64,000 nucleotides of DNA from Lachnospiraceae bacterium (GCA_910574965.1 CAJTDB010000014.1:30395-94394), one strand, 5' to 3'. Shown: positions 53,132-61,875, counted from the stretch's first letter. Notes: generated by a model not told the origin, from the sequence alone. Numbers and translations are program-made.

Positions 53132-53545
53132 ATGGCACAAACCTACCTATATCAATACAAAGGCGCGCTGCGTACAAAGCAGGACAAATGCAGAACCACT
53201 ATGATATTGGACAAATCCAGAATTTGGCTGGATTTCAACGAATTCTGCGGCACAGATGAAGAGGATGGATCTCCTGTCTACTTATTTTCACAAGCAGATA
53301 TCGTAAATGACAGCAATGGAAATGATATTGAATTACATGAAGGAATGAAAGTATCTGTATTTGACAGTGACCTTGATGCATTAAATATGCCAGATGCCCT
53401 TTTGGCAGACGGTATCATTACGAAAAACTATTTTGAACAATATCCAAACGTAAAATGGCTGATAAAACTGATAAAACATAAAGCAAATGACAGAAGCAAA
53501 GAAGAATATTTCTATTGGATGTCAGATTTGCAGCAAACATTGTAA
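53132..53545 (+). CDS. Small protein of unknown function
   Basis: 137 residues from MAQTYLYQYKGALRTKQDKC, which has a good AGGGAGACAAAG site; a longer frame to 52967 has no support. The region is AT-richer than its neighbours. No signal peptide, membrane helix or known motif is seen. It is acidic in the middle (FCGTDEEDGSPVYLF, SVFDSDLDALNMPDALLAD). Its size and acidity resemble immunity-type or phage-related proteins, but there is no direct evidence. It precedes the two-component system by 155 bases. Confidence 0.6.
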   Translation: MAQTYLYQYKGALRTKQDKCRTTMILDKSRIWLDFNEFCGTDEEDGSPVYLFSQADIVNDSNGNDIELHEGMKVSVFDSDLDALNMPDALLADGIITKNYFEQYPNVKWLIKLIKHKANDRSKEEYFYWMSDLQQTL

Positions 53546-53630
53546 GATTTCGCCCCAGTGACAAAAAATTTAAAAGCAGGCAGCAACAGCACGCATCTGA
53601 AAAGAAAGGATTTGTTTTTTGGCAGGACTC

Positions 53631-53659
53631 TTGCAGAGTTTAGCTGTCAATTATATAAT
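53631..53659 (+). promoter_or_regulatory. Promoter of the two-component system
   Basis: TTGCAG (53631-53636), 17-base spacer, TATAAT (53654-53659), with AAAAGGAGC before the ATG at 53700. Confidence 0.85.
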
Positions 53660-53699
53660 AAACAGCAGTGAGCGCAAAACAAAAAGGAGCTGGGTACAT

Positions 53700-55058
53700 A
53701 TGAATTATTATGAGCTTCCTGTCTGGATCCAATTTTTATTTACATGGGAAGATCACCTGTTAGGCGAACTGGTCCTTCTGATCTATCTATATCCGCTGTT
53801 ACGCGGACATCCCCTTCGGCGTCATCCCAAAAAATTCCTGCCGCTTCTTCTTCTGGCCCCGGCTATAGCTGCCGTCAACTGGACCGCCATGTATGTGGTC
53901 CAGGGAACTGCCCTGATGTCCCTTACATCCCTTCTGGCAATCCTTGGATTTACCTTTTGGGCAGTCTGGGTCTGGCAGTGTACTTTTTGGCAGAGTCTGT
54001 CTGCCGTCTGCATCGCCGGGATGCTGCAAAATTCTCTCTGTCTTACAACTGCCCATGGACTTGACGCCTTGCTGTCCATGGAAATGCCGGAAGCCATCCG
54101 CTCCATCATCCTCCTTCAGCTTGTCTGGCTGACTCTGCCCATTCACTTCGCTCTGTCCGCACTTCTCGGACGCCTTTGGCCGGATGGAATGGTTCGGACC
54201 TTTCTGGAGCATGCCGGCCGCCCCCGGCAGACGGCCCTTTTACTCCTTTTGCTAAGTATGTCCTTTGTTCAGCTGCACATAATGCAATATGGTATACAGC
54301 CAAAATATCTGCCCGAATACCTGACCGTTACCGCTGTCCTGACCATACTGGTCATCACGCTTCTGTTTCATCTCATGCAGCGGGAACTGGACCAGAGAAA
54401 GCTTCAGGTCCAGCAGGACATCATTGCTCAGCAGCAGCTTTATGAGCAGAGCCTGGAAGCCCTTCGTCAGGAAATGCGCACCTTCCGCCATGACCAGAAA
54501 AATCTGCTCATGGCATTTGCCGGAAAGGAAGCGGGCAAAGAACTTCTCTGCTCTTTTGAGGCTCTGGAAAAAGGCTTTGACCAGCGCCTGGAAGAAGAAC
54601 TGCAGTTGTCTGCCCGCATCGGCAATTTATGTATTCCCCAGATGCGCAGCCTTCTGCTGGGCAAGCTTGCACAAATGTCGGAAAAAGGAATCAAGTGCCG
54701 CCTGGAAATTCTCTATCCGGTGAACAACATATGGATGGATATCTGGGATCTGGTCCGCTGTCTTGGAATTCTTCTGGACAACGCTCTGGAGGCGGCTCTG
54801 GAAACGGAAGAACCCTGGGTGGAAATTCTTCTCCTGCAGGAAGAACATACGTTCTCTCTTCGTATTTCCAATCCCTGGACCGGAAAGATCGACCATGCAG
54901 AGCTCTGGAAAGAAGGCTGGTCCACCAAAGGACCGGACCGGGGCATGGGCCTGTTCAGTTACCAGAAAATCCTGCAGAAGTATCCAGAAACCGTCTCTTC
55001 TGCAAGCTGGAGCGATGGCATTTTTGTACAGGAACTGACAACAGGAGGAACCCTATGA
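53700..55058 (+). CDS. AgrC-like sensor histidine kinase
   Basis: 452 residues from MNYYELPVWIQFLFTWEDHL at 53700. About six membrane helices fill the first 215 residues, followed by a coiled segment (QRELDQRKLQVQQDIIAQQQ), the phospho-acceptor box EMRTFRHDQKNLLMAF, and a GHKL ATPase with the N box LGILLDNALEAALE and GMGLFSYQKILQKYP. This is the HPK10/AgrC layout that usually senses peptides. No agrB, agrD or other pheromone gene is visible nearby. The stop overlaps the response regulator start (ATGA). Confidence 0.9.
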   Translation: MNYYELPVWIQFLFTWEDHLLGELVLLIYLYPLLRGHPLRRHPKKFLPLLLLAPAIAAVNWTAMYVVQGTALMSLTSLLAILGFTFWAVWVWQCTFWQSLSAVCIAGMLQNSLCLTTAHGLDALLSMEMPEAIRSIILLQLVWLTLPIHFALSALLGRLWPDGMVRTFLEHAGRPRQTALLLLLLSMSFVQLHIMQYGIQPKYLPEYLTVTAVLTILVITLLFHLMQRELDQRKLQVQQDIIAQQQLYEQSLEALRQEMRTFRHDQKNLLMAFAGKEAGKELLCSFEALEKGFDQRLEEELQLSARIGNLCIPQMRSLLLGKLAQMSEKGIKCRLEILYPVNNIWMDIWDLVRCLGILLDNALEAALETEEPWVEILLLQEEHTFSLRISNPWTGKIDHAELWKEGWSTKGPDRGMGLFSYQKILQKYPETVSSASWSDGIFVQELTTGGTL

Positions 55059-55834
55059 TCGATATTTATCTCTGTGATGATGATGAACCGATCCGCCGCC
55101 GAATAGAGGCGGCGCTGAAACAGAAAATTCTGATAGAAGACTATGATATGCAGATCGTATGCAGTACCGGAGCACCGGAAAACCTGTTGGAACATCTGAA
55201 AACAGGCGGACAGAATCTTTACTTTCTGGATGTGGAACTTCAGGACGGGCAGTGGGACGGCTTTCTGCTCGGCCGGGAAATCAGGCGCCAGGATCCCCGC
55301 GGCATCCTGGTTTACATTACCAGCTACGGCGACCTTGCCTGCCGCACATTCCAATATCATCTGGAAGCATTTGACTATATCGTCAAAACGCCGGACCGGT
55401 TAGAAGCCTCTTTGTCCGACTGCCTGAAAGCTCTCCAGGACCGTCTGATGACCGAACGCCAGGCTCCGGTTCAGGTATATCCTGTACGGACAGGATCTGC
55501 TCTGCGTTATGTTCCGCTTCAGGATATTCTATTTTTTGAGACAGCCCCCAGACCTCATCACGTTCTGCTCCATACGGTCACTGGCCGTATGGATTTTCTG
55601 GGAAGTCTAAATGAGATCGAAGCAGAGCTGAAAGGAAGATTTCTGCGTACACACCGGGCGTATCTGGTTGCTCTCGACAAAATTGAAGCCATTGATCTAA
55701 AAAAAGGAAAGCTTCTGGCCGGCGGCATGGAATGCCTCATCTCCCGTGCCGCCAGGCCCCGGCTGCTTGAGCTGGCAGGGCAGACCTGCTGCCCTGTTCC
55801 ATTCAGGAAATCATCGCTGCCATTCAGGAAATGA
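55055..55834 (+). CDS. LytTR-family response regulator
   Basis: 259 residues. The receiver domain has the acidic pocket IYLCDDDEP, the phospho-acceptor Asp59 in LYFLDVEL and Lys in DYIVKTPDR. The C-terminal LytTR DNA-binding domain runs from about residue 140 (YPVRTGSALRYVPLQDILFFE, FLRTHRAYLVALDKIEAIDL). The tail repeats the peptide PFRK with SSL between the copies because the DNA there is a direct repeat that also looks like its own binding site. It works with the AgrC-like kinase and probably activates the following gene. Confidence 0.92.
   Translation: MIDIYLCDDDEPIRRRIEAALKQKILIEDYDMQIVCSTGAPENLLEHLKTGGQNLYFLDVELQDGQWDGFLLGREIRRQDPRGILVYITSYGDLACRTFQYHLEAFDYIVKTPDRLEASLSDCLKALQDRLMTERQAPVQVYPVRTGSALRYVPLQDILFFETAPRPHHVLLHTVTGRMDFLGSLNEIEAELKGRFLRTHRAYLVALDKIEAIDLKKGKLLAGGMECLISRAARPRLLELAGQTCCPVPFRKSSLPFRK
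55799..55828 (+). promoter_or_regulatory. Direct repeat, candidate LytTR binding site
   Basis: CCATTCAGG occurs at 55799-55807 and again at 55820-55828, a 9-base repeat with a 12-base spacer (21-base period). This is the geometry of LytTR sites such as those of ComE and AgrA. It stands just ahead of a weak -35 (CACATT) and a -10 TATACT at 55860-55865, 82 bases before the next ATG. Confidence 0.55.
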
Positions 55835-55909
55835 TGCACATTTGCTGCCGCCTATCTGCTATACTGTTTTGTGGAAAATCCAAAAACTTTCAATCTAGGA
55901 GGCGCAAAA

Positions 55910-57139
55910 ATGAACATCCGAAAAATCTCTGCCCTGATTCTTGCATCCTGTCTTGCAGTCCTGCCGGCAGGATGTGCTGCCGCAGATCCGGATCCGGCTC
56001 TTGTACAAACGAACATAAATGCCCTTACAATTCCCGAACAGGTACAGGTAGTTGGATTGGGGGAAGCAAGTCATGGCACAAAAGAATACCAACAGCTAAA
56101 AGCGGAAATCTTTCAGATTCTTGTAGAAAACTACGGATGCAGAACATTTGTTCTGGAGAGTGATTTTGGAAATGCTCTCGCAGTAGATGACTATATCCAC
56201 GGCGGGGAAGGCACTGCTGAGGAAGCGGCTGTACAGATCGGCTTTCGAATCTACCGCACAGCAGAGATGGCTGCACTTCTGGACTGGATGCGGGCTTACA
56301 ACGAGACTGCCCCTGAAGGAACAGACCTGCATTTCTATGGAATGGATATGCAGTCCGCAGACAACAGCAAAGCATACCTCTTCCGGATACTAGAGCAGGT
56401 CGACCCGGACCTCTGCGCATCGTACCAGGAGCGTTTTGCATTTCTAAATGATACGGACATGTTTGATCTCAGTACAGATGCTTTTGCTCAGGGACTGCCG
56501 GATGCCGAAAAGCTGATCCAGGATGTGGACCAGGCACAGGAGCAGATTACAGAAACTTTTGATGCCGAGACTTTCGCCTTTGCCAGAGAATGTGCCGTCA
56601 GCATCTACAACTGCTGTGATATTCGAAAATCAGACGGCGATTATAACGACGTACGCGACAGCCATATGACAGAAAAAGTTCTCTGGTTCCTGGAACACGG
56701 TGACGGCAGTCCTGTTTTTATCAGCGGACATAACGGACATATTGGGAAATCCAACTTTACTCTCTATTATGACTGCCTCGGCAAACGCCTGTCCGAACAA
56801 TTAGGCGACCGGTATTTTGCTATCGGAACCGACGCCCGTTCTACTGCTTTTAATTCTCAGACAGCCGAAGGCTTTGACGAAAAAAATGTAGAGAATAAAA
56901 ACGATCTGAACGCTCTTGCTGCAAAGACCGAAAATGGCCGTTACTACATTGATCTTGCCGCAGCATCCAAAGACAGCCGCTGGCAAAAGATTCTGTCCAA
57001 AAAGCAGCGTCTTACTACCCTGAACGTGGGAAGCATAACCTTCCTGAAAATGTTCTGTACGTCCAAGATCGTTCCCCTTGATACTTTTGATGCTATGATT
57101 GTCTATGATACTGTGGCACCGACTACTATGAACCCGTGA
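55910..57139 (+). CDS. Erythromycin esterase-like lipoprotein
   Basis: 409 residues from MNIRKISALILASCLAVLPA at 55910 (CTAGGAGGCGC site). The lipobox LPAGC near residue 22 predicts a lipid-anchored surface protein. The Ere-type core is VVGLGEASHGTKEYQQLK with the catalytic-type Glu and His, then FVLESDFGNALAVDDYI, HFYGMDMQ and FISGHNGHIGK. Cytoplasmic EreA/EreB open the macrolide ring, but most family members are uncharacterised and the surface location here argues for another ester or substrate. It follows a two-component system that probably controls it. Confidence 0.88.
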   Translation: MNIRKISALILASCLAVLPAGCAAADPDPALVQTNINALTIPEQVQVVGLGEASHGTKEYQQLKAEIFQILVENYGCRTFVLESDFGNALAVDDYIHGGEGTAEEAAVQIGFRIYRTAEMAALLDWMRAYNETAPEGTDLHFYGMDMQSADNSKAYLFRILEQVDPDLCASYQERFAFLNDTDMFDLSTDAFAQGLPDAEKLIQDVDQAQEQITETFDAETFAFARECAVSIYNCCDIRKSDGDYNDVRDSHMTEKVLWFLEHGDGSPVFISGHNGHIGKSNFTLYYDCLGKRLSEQLGDRYFAIGTDARSTAFNSQTAEGFDEKNVENKNDLNALAAKTENGRYYIDLAAASKDSRWQKILSKKQRLTTLNVGSITFLKMFCTSKIVPLDTFDAMIVYDTVAPTTMNP

Positions 57140-57177
57140 CATATCTTTTTTCGTTTTTCAATATCTTAGTCCTTATA

Positions 57178-57214
57178 GCAGGAAGCGCCGCGCGAATCGC
57201 GCGGCGCTTCCTGC
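57178..57214. terminator. Very stable hairpin between convergent genes
   Basis: GCAGGAAGCGCCGCGCG and CGCGCGGCGCTTCCTGC are perfect 17-base arms around AAT. The T tract is weak on both sides (CCCTTATAT), so it is a rho-independent terminator of imperfect type or a bidirectional roadblock. Confidence 0.7.
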
Positions 57215-57233
57215 CCCTTATATCAAACCTTCC

Positions 57234-57765
57234 TTACACTTCAGCAATACATTCAATTTTCACCAGGCCACCCAGCGGAAACTTTGCCACCTGCACGCAG
57301 GATCTTGCCGGATAATTCCCGCCAAAGTACGACTCATAGATCTTATTGACCGCCGCAAAATCATCCATATCCGTCAGAAAGATCAGTGTTTTTACTACTT
57401 TCTGATAGCTGCTCCCGGCTGCTTCCAATAAGACCAATAACCCCCACACTCCTGCCGCCCAGGCGAATGGGCATGGAAATCTCAATCTCCTCCCTGCACA
57501 GATTCCGCCTGGGACAGTTCCGGCACAATTTTCCCTGCCCTGGTTCATGGATAATCTCTACGCTTCCCGTATTCAGCACATGCCGATATACATATCCTTC
57601 TGCTGACATGTCCTCGTTCACATGCTCCGCATAAATCCCTGTGCCGGCAATCCGAAACAGATTTTCGTCCACTACCTCCACTTCTACCTGCGCCACACGG
57701 GACATGATTCTGGCATAGGCTTCCACGGTATCCTGTATCTCAAGAAGAACACTTGATGTCTCCAC
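57234..57765 (-). pseudogene. Fused remnant: start of a sigma-54-type regulator joined to the end of ridA
   Basis: From a GTG at 57765 (GGAGG nine bases upstream) the frame encodes about 115 residues typical of the N-terminal sensing domain of sigma-54 activators of the PrdR type: LEIQDTVEAYARIMSRVAQV, CRNCPRRNLCREEIEISMPI and GVIGLIGSSREQ. Then, in another frame, the sequence continues as the C-terminal half of a RidA protein: LLEAAGSSYQKVVKTLIFLT to NYPARSCVQVAKFPLGGLVK. The rest of the regulator (AAA and helix-turn-helix domains) and the first half of RidA are missing. Both reading frames meet over the same roughly 20 bases at about 57405-57430, so a deletion between short similar sequences is the likely origin. 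Confidence 0.82.
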
Positions 57766-57839
57766 TTTCCGCTTCCTCCGTTTTCTGCTGATGCTGCTTT
57801 TGGGCTTAGGATAGCATATTCCGGCTGGTTCGGCAATGC

Positions 57840-57868
57840 AAAAAAGGGTCCGCAAAACATGGACCTTT
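57840..57868 (-). terminator. Terminator after the small lipoprotein gene
   Basis: Minus strand: AAAGGTCC...GGACCCTT followed by TTTTTTGC, about 50 bases after the stop at 57920. Confidence 0.82.
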
Positions 57869-57919
57869 GTCTGCGGTCATGTTTCACGCACCCTTTTGCC
57901 TGGACATTTGCTGTAAGTG

Positions 57920-58483
57920 CTAGTTTAAAACACTGGAAATATACTCGATGGACGCAATATCATCTCCTGAGAAAATAAAGTTCAGCGTCATGCCGTCTTT
58001 TTTATAGGTGATCTTTTTATCGTCCTCTTCGTAGTCGTCCCCGTAAGCTGCGATTACATCATCTTTGGATTTGGATAAATCGATTCCTTCGGGTGTGGCT
58101 ACGGTGTCGTCTTTCAGACTGATATAGCCTACATAGTTATCCTCTCCGTCCGGATAGGTGTTGATCTCAAAGCCCGGATAGGAATACAGATATGCCGTTC
58201 CCTGAGCCGCACAGCTTGGCTCCTCGAAGATGCTCTTCGGCTCTCCCAATGCATCTGCAATGGGTGCCATATCCATATCCACGCCGATGGTGATTCCGTC
58301 GGTCTCGAAGACATAACCGCCGCCGGAAGCAGCCGGCTTCTCTTCCTCATCCGATGAAGCATCTTCCTGCTCCGGTGTCTCTGCAGGTGTGTCGTTTTCC
58401 TCTTCCTTCTTGCCGCATCCGGTCATGCCGATTACAGCGATCATGCTCATAGCTAACATAAATGTAATAAGTTTCTTTTTCAT
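57920..58483 (-). CDS. Small lipoprotein of unknown function
   Basis: 187 residues. A lipoprotein signal peptide ends at the lipobox VIGMTGC (residue 23), followed by an acidic linker (residues 26-52) and a folded domain with GVDMDMAPIADALGEPKSIF and SKSKDDVIAAYGDDYEEDDKKI. The internal pattern (two halves that each predict a helix after a strand, ending in IASIEYIS) recalls small SmpA/BLIP-like repeat domains seen in Gram-positive surface lipoproteins. The start follows TAGGAGGAATAAACG. It lies after a hairpin repeat and before a terminator as a single gene. Confidence 0.8.
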   Translation of the reverse strand: MKKKLITFMLAMSMIAVIGMTGCGKKEEENDTPAETPEQEDASSDEEEKPAASGGGYVFETDGITIGVDMDMAPIADALGEPKSIFEEPSCAAQGTAYLYSYPGFEINTYPDGEDNYVGYISLKDDTVATPEGIDLSKSKDDVIAAYGDDYEEDDKKITYKKDGMTLNFIFSGDDIASIEYISSVLN

Positions 58484-58504
58484 CGTTTATTCCTCCTATT
58501 TAAG

Positions 58505-58635
58505 TTCCGCATCCGCCCGGCAAATACCCCTTATGGAGAAGGTACTTCTTCTGCTTCGCAGCAGATGTACCTTCTGGGCATTTGCTGGGCAGATGCTGTT
58601 TTAAGTTCCGCATCCGCCCGGCAAATGCTGTTTTT
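58505..58635. repeat. Hairpin-forming intergenic repeat, copy B with a shortened second unit
   Basis: Unit B1 (58505-58602) runs from TTCCGCAT to ATGCTGTTTT. Its long imperfect stem pairs GCATCCGCCCGGCAAATACC with GGCATTTGCTGGGCAGATGC, with an inner AGAAGGTAC...GTACCTTCT hairpin. Unit B2 (58606-58635) starts 101 bases after B1 and keeps only the ends (TTCCGCATCCGCCCGGCAAATGCTG). It fills the space between the SGNH protein gene and the lipoprotein gene. Confidence 0.85.
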
Positions 58636-59713
58636 ATTTTTCTCCATGTTCCAGTTCGTAGGTCTGCCTTGCGCGCTCCTCCTGGTATTCGAAAATTTTA
58701 TCCTCCCATCTTTCCTCTAAAGCGCTTTCGCCCCTGCGGCTTTCAAGGCCGCATTCGTCGGTCAGGATTTTTCCAAAATACCGGGAAAGCTTCTCCGCTC
58801 CGGAGAGATTCAGATGCAGGCCCGCATCGTAAGTGTCCTTGCTGAAGTCCAGGCCAATCTCTTCCGTCACATCCAGGAAATTATAATATTTCAGTCCATG
58901 CTTTTGCGCATAATCCCGGATTTGCGCATCCCACTCTTCGTACCAGTACGGATGCAGGCTCGGCGCCTTCACCAGCACTAGTTCCACACCAGATTTCTCA
59001 CACAGTTTCGTCATCTTATCCAGATATTTATATGCATAATCTCCAAAGGTATAATCCGCCAGCACCCGCCCTTCCGGCACGTTCACGGCAGGCTTTACAT
59101 CCACCCGCATATAATATCCATTATAAGTCACTTTTTTCTTCTCCCAGAAGTATCGGAAATCGTCCTCTGTCAACTGGCTCCATCGGCTGTGATACCGAAG
59201 AAGAGGGAAAACATAATCAATAAAATGCTCATCCTCCCTCATGGATGCCAGGATACAGCCGATCTTGGACTTGGACCAGCGCATACCGTCCAGCGTCATC
59301 CGGTTGTATGCCTCCTGCTGAGGTTCGTTAAACTCCATAGCCAGCACATTGAACACCACCACTTCCGGTTTTTCGTAGGTGAGTGTCTCCTCCAGAAGAT
59401 AATAAGACTGCCAGACCAACTGCTGCGCACTTCCTCTAATATAGCTGTTGATCCCGTACTCCTCCCAGAGAACTGCCGGAGAAATATTTTCATAGAGTTC
59501 ACAGTCTCCGATAAAGATCACGTCGTGATCCTTCACCTCGTCATAATACTCCTGTACCATGCCCCCTTCCATTACATCATCCATATATTTCGGCATCAGC
59601 AGACGCTGTAATAAGGATAAAACGAGTATAATCACAAAAACAGTCGGAACTGTCCGTATGATCCACCTCTTCCGCCTTTTCCATTTTCTCTGCTGTCTTC
59701 TTCTCTTCTTCAT
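58634..59713 (-). CDS. SGNH/GDSL-hydrolase-like membrane-anchored protein
   Basis: 359 residues from MKKRRRQQRKWKRRKRW at 59713 (GGGAGAAGCAG site); a longer frame overlaps the racemase gene. A basic start and one membrane helix (IIRTVPTVFVIILVLSLL) anchor it, with the rest outside. HDVIFIGDCELYENISPAVLW is in the position of the SGNH block I and YDAGLHLNLSGAEKLSRYFG carries the block V Asp and His (DxxHL). In block I the usual Ser is replaced by the Asp-Cys pair (GDCE), so catalysis may differ. Such proteins often modify surface polysaccharide acyl groups (inference). Confidence 0.78.
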   Translation of the reverse strand: MKKRRRQQRKWKRRKRWIIRTVPTVFVIILVLSLLQRLLMPKYMDDVMEGGMVQEYYDEVKDHDVIFIGDCELYENISPAVLWEEYGINSYIRGSAQQLVWQSYYLLEETLTYEKPEVVVFNVLAMEFNEPQQEAYNRMTLDGMRWSKSKIGCILASMREDEHFIDYVFPLLRYHSRWSQLTEDDFRYFWEKKKVTYNGYYMRVDVKPAVNVPEGRVLADYTFGDYAYKYLDKMTKLCEKSGVELVLVKAPSLHPYWYEEWDAQIRDYAQKHGLKYYNFLDVTEEIGLDFSKDTYDAGLHLNLSGAEKLSRYFGKILTDECGLESRRGESALEERWEDKIFEYQEERARQTYELEHGEK

Positions 59714-59730
59714 TCTGCTTCTCCCAAGCA

Positions 59731-60462
59731 TCAACCCTGAACTGAAGCTCCTTCGATCAGTTCCCGGTATTCTTCTTTCAGACGGCCGCAGGCCTTTACC
59801 GCGCATCTGGCCATAAGCTGCATCACATCCAGATAACCCTTTCCGATCTCGTGATTTTCACGTATGACCGACAGCTCTGTACATCCCAGAAGGATCACTT
59901 CCGCGCCTCCTGCACGAAGCTCTTCAGAGACCCTCTGAAAGCGCTCCATCTCCGGCGGACGGCCTGCCTTGATATTTTGGTAGATCAGGTGCATCACATC
60001 TTTCTGCCTGTCATCCGACGGCAGCACCAGGCGGCACTCAGACGACGCAAACGCCTTTTGAAACAATCCGCTCTCTATGGTCCCGGATGTTGCCATCAGG
60101 CCCGCTGTGCGGATTCCCCGCTCCAGAAGATATCGATATGTCTCCCGGATCGTATGAATGACTGGTACCGGAATACCTTCCGTCAGCTCTTTATAAAAAT
60201 AATTGGACGTAATGCATGGAACAGCAATCAGATCCACTCCCTGCTCTGCCAGATTTCTTCCCACCCGGATCATCTCCGGTTTGGGATCTGCCTTTGTATG
60301 ATCAAGGATAAACGAAGTCCTGTCCGGAATCTGCGGACAACTGTGGATCAGCATTTCTATATGCTCTTGATCTACATGTGCCTCTGTCATCTCCGTGACC
60401 ATCTGCATAAAAAGCGCAGTGGCCATAGGACCAAGTCCTCCGATCACTCCTAATTTTTTCAT
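59731..60462 (-). CDS. Aspartate/glutamate racemase family protein
   Basis: 243 residues from MKKLGVIGGLGPMATALFMQ at 60462 (GAAGGTGA site). The two catalytic cysteines of the family are present, in VPCITSNYF and LGCTELS. The first motif differs from the aspartate-racemase PCNTAH (here PCITSN), so the substrate may not be aspartate. D-amino acids of this kind feed peptidoglycan. It stands between two surface-protein genes with short gaps (17 and 45 bases). Confidence 0.88.
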   Translation of the reverse strand: MKKLGVIGGLGPMATALFMQMVTEMTEAHVDQEHIEMLIHSCPQIPDRTSFILDHTKADPKPEMIRVGRNLAEQGVDLIAVPCITSNYFYKELTEGIPVPVIHTIRETYRYLLERGIRTAGLMATSGTIESGLFQKAFASSECRLVLPSDDRQKDVMHLIYQNIKAGRPPEMERFQRVSEELRAGGAEVILLGCTELSVIRENHEIGKGYLDVMQLMARCAVKACGRLKEEYRELIEGASVQG

Positions 60463-60507
60463 CCCTGTCTCACCTTCTTCTTTTCGCATCATACAGCCTT
60501 TTGATGG

Positions 60508-61875
60508 TTACGGTATGATATCCGGATATCTGGACCGGTCGTAATTATGAGTGCCGTCATGACTGTTGGAGTAAGACATCAGCTCCGCATCCGTCTTATA
60601 GAAGAAAGTAGACCCATCCACTCTTCGGCAGGTATCAAAATGATGCCAGCCTTCCCCGATATCGATCAGATTCCAGTAATGCATCGTTGTCGGTGTCGGG
60701 ATTTTCTCAATATCCTTATTGGTAATCCCGGCTCTAGTCAGCAGGCATTTGGCCGTCATAGCATAGACATAGCAGTCTCCCTTGCGCTCCACAAGCCCTC
60801 TGTATGCTCCCTGAACCCAGTCCGTCTTGGGCGTTCCGTCCAGATATGCGATCCTCTCATGACACCAGTCATAGATCTTTTTCGCCTTGTCGTATTCGCT
60901 CATGCTCCCTGCCGCATCCCCAAACAGAGAATCCAGTATCTTATCCGCTTCCGCATTGACCAGATCTTCGGTGATATTGTCTACGGATACCGGCTCCACA
61001 TGTACCTTCGCCAAAGCCGTGGCCTCATTGCCGGCCGCATCCACCGCCTTATACCGAACTTCATATACTCCCACCTTTGACAGATCCACATCTGCGGCAT
61101 CCACCTGAAGTTCCACATCTTCATCTATATTGTCTGTAACCGTAATGCCCTTTTTGTAGGAAACACTGCCGCCTACAGGGACTTTCAGATCTTCCACACC
61201 GGAGATCACAGGCGGTTCGTCGTCAGCGCTCACCTTCAAGGAAGCGGTTTTCTTCGTCATGTTGCCGCCTTCATCTGCGATCAGAAGCACCACTTCCTGA
61301 ACGCCTTCTTTCTCACACTCCGGCTTTTTCTCAAAGCGGACCGTAACGGAAGTCACATCTTCCACCTCTTCAATAAAGTCTTCTGCCTTGACATCCATGC
61401 CCATATAGACCGTCTTATCCTTTGTCACCACCACCGGAGCTATGGTATCTTCTACGCGAAGGGTGGACTTGACTTCTCTTCCGTAGACTTCGATGGCAAT
61501 CTTATGATCCGCCACCGTATTCAGATCCAGGTCCTCACCCAGTCCTGAGAGAACCTTGGCTGTCCGGCTTTTCCAGTTGAGAAAGTCTGACAGCTCCGGG
61601 CAGGAATCCCCTGCCTCTATAATCAGTTCCTTTTTCACACACATGACCGGCAGCAGCAGGTAAGCAGCGCCGAGCATAGCTGTCAGCAGGAATAAGCAGA
61701 ACACCAGTTTGGGTAAAAAACTGCTGCGTCTGTGCTTCTTTCTCTTACGTCTTTTATTAGAACCGGAGCGTCTGCGTTTCGCTTCCTGCCTTCGATATTC
61801 TTCCTGTCTTCTTTGTTCCTGACGCCTTCGCTGCTCCTGGCGGCTTCGGCCTTTGTTTCTTCTTGCTTTTTCCAA
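60508..61875 (-). CDS. Membrane-anchored transglutaminase-like protein with Ig-like domains
   Basis: 455 residues. A very basic N-terminus (residues 1-50, Arg/Lys/Gln-rich) and one membrane helix (PKLVFCLFLLTAMLGAAYLL) come first. Two or more DUF5011/HYR-type Ig-like repeats follow (IAPVVVTKDKTVYMGMDV, PPVISGVEDLKVPVGGSVSY, YEVRYKAVDAAGNEATA). The C-terminal transglutaminase core has the Cys in KGDCYVYAMTA, the His in TMHYWNLIDI and the Asp in GWHHFDTCRR. It probably cuts or cross-links peptides at the cell surface. It follows asnB by 51 bases. Confidence 0.88.
   Translation of the reverse strand: MEKARRNKGRSRQEQRRRQEQRRQEEYRRQEAKRRRSGSNKRRKRKKHRRSSFLPKLVFCLFLLTAMLGAAYLLLPVMCVKKELIIEAGDSCPELSDFLNWKSRTAKVLSGLGEDLDLNTVADHKIAIEVYGREVKSTLRVEDTIAPVVVTKDKTVYMGMDVKAEDFIEEVEDVTSVTVRFEKKPECEKEGVQEVVLLIADEGGNMTKKTASLKVSADDEPPVISGVEDLKVPVGGSVSYKKGITVTDNIDEDVELQVDAADVDLSKVGVYEVRYKAVDAAGNEATALAKVHVEPVSVDNITEDLVNAEADKILDSLFGDAAGSMSEYDKAKKIYDWCHERIAYLDGTPKTDWVQGAYRGLVERKGDCYVYAMTAKCLLTRAGITNKDIEKIPTPTTMHYWNLIDIGEGWHHFDTCRRVDGSTFFYKTDAELMSYSNSHDGTHNYDRSRYPDIIP

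Noticed and set aside
53619..53699. Longer start for the sensor kinase
   Set aside because: The upstream part covers the promoter (53631-53659) and would be untranscribed in part.
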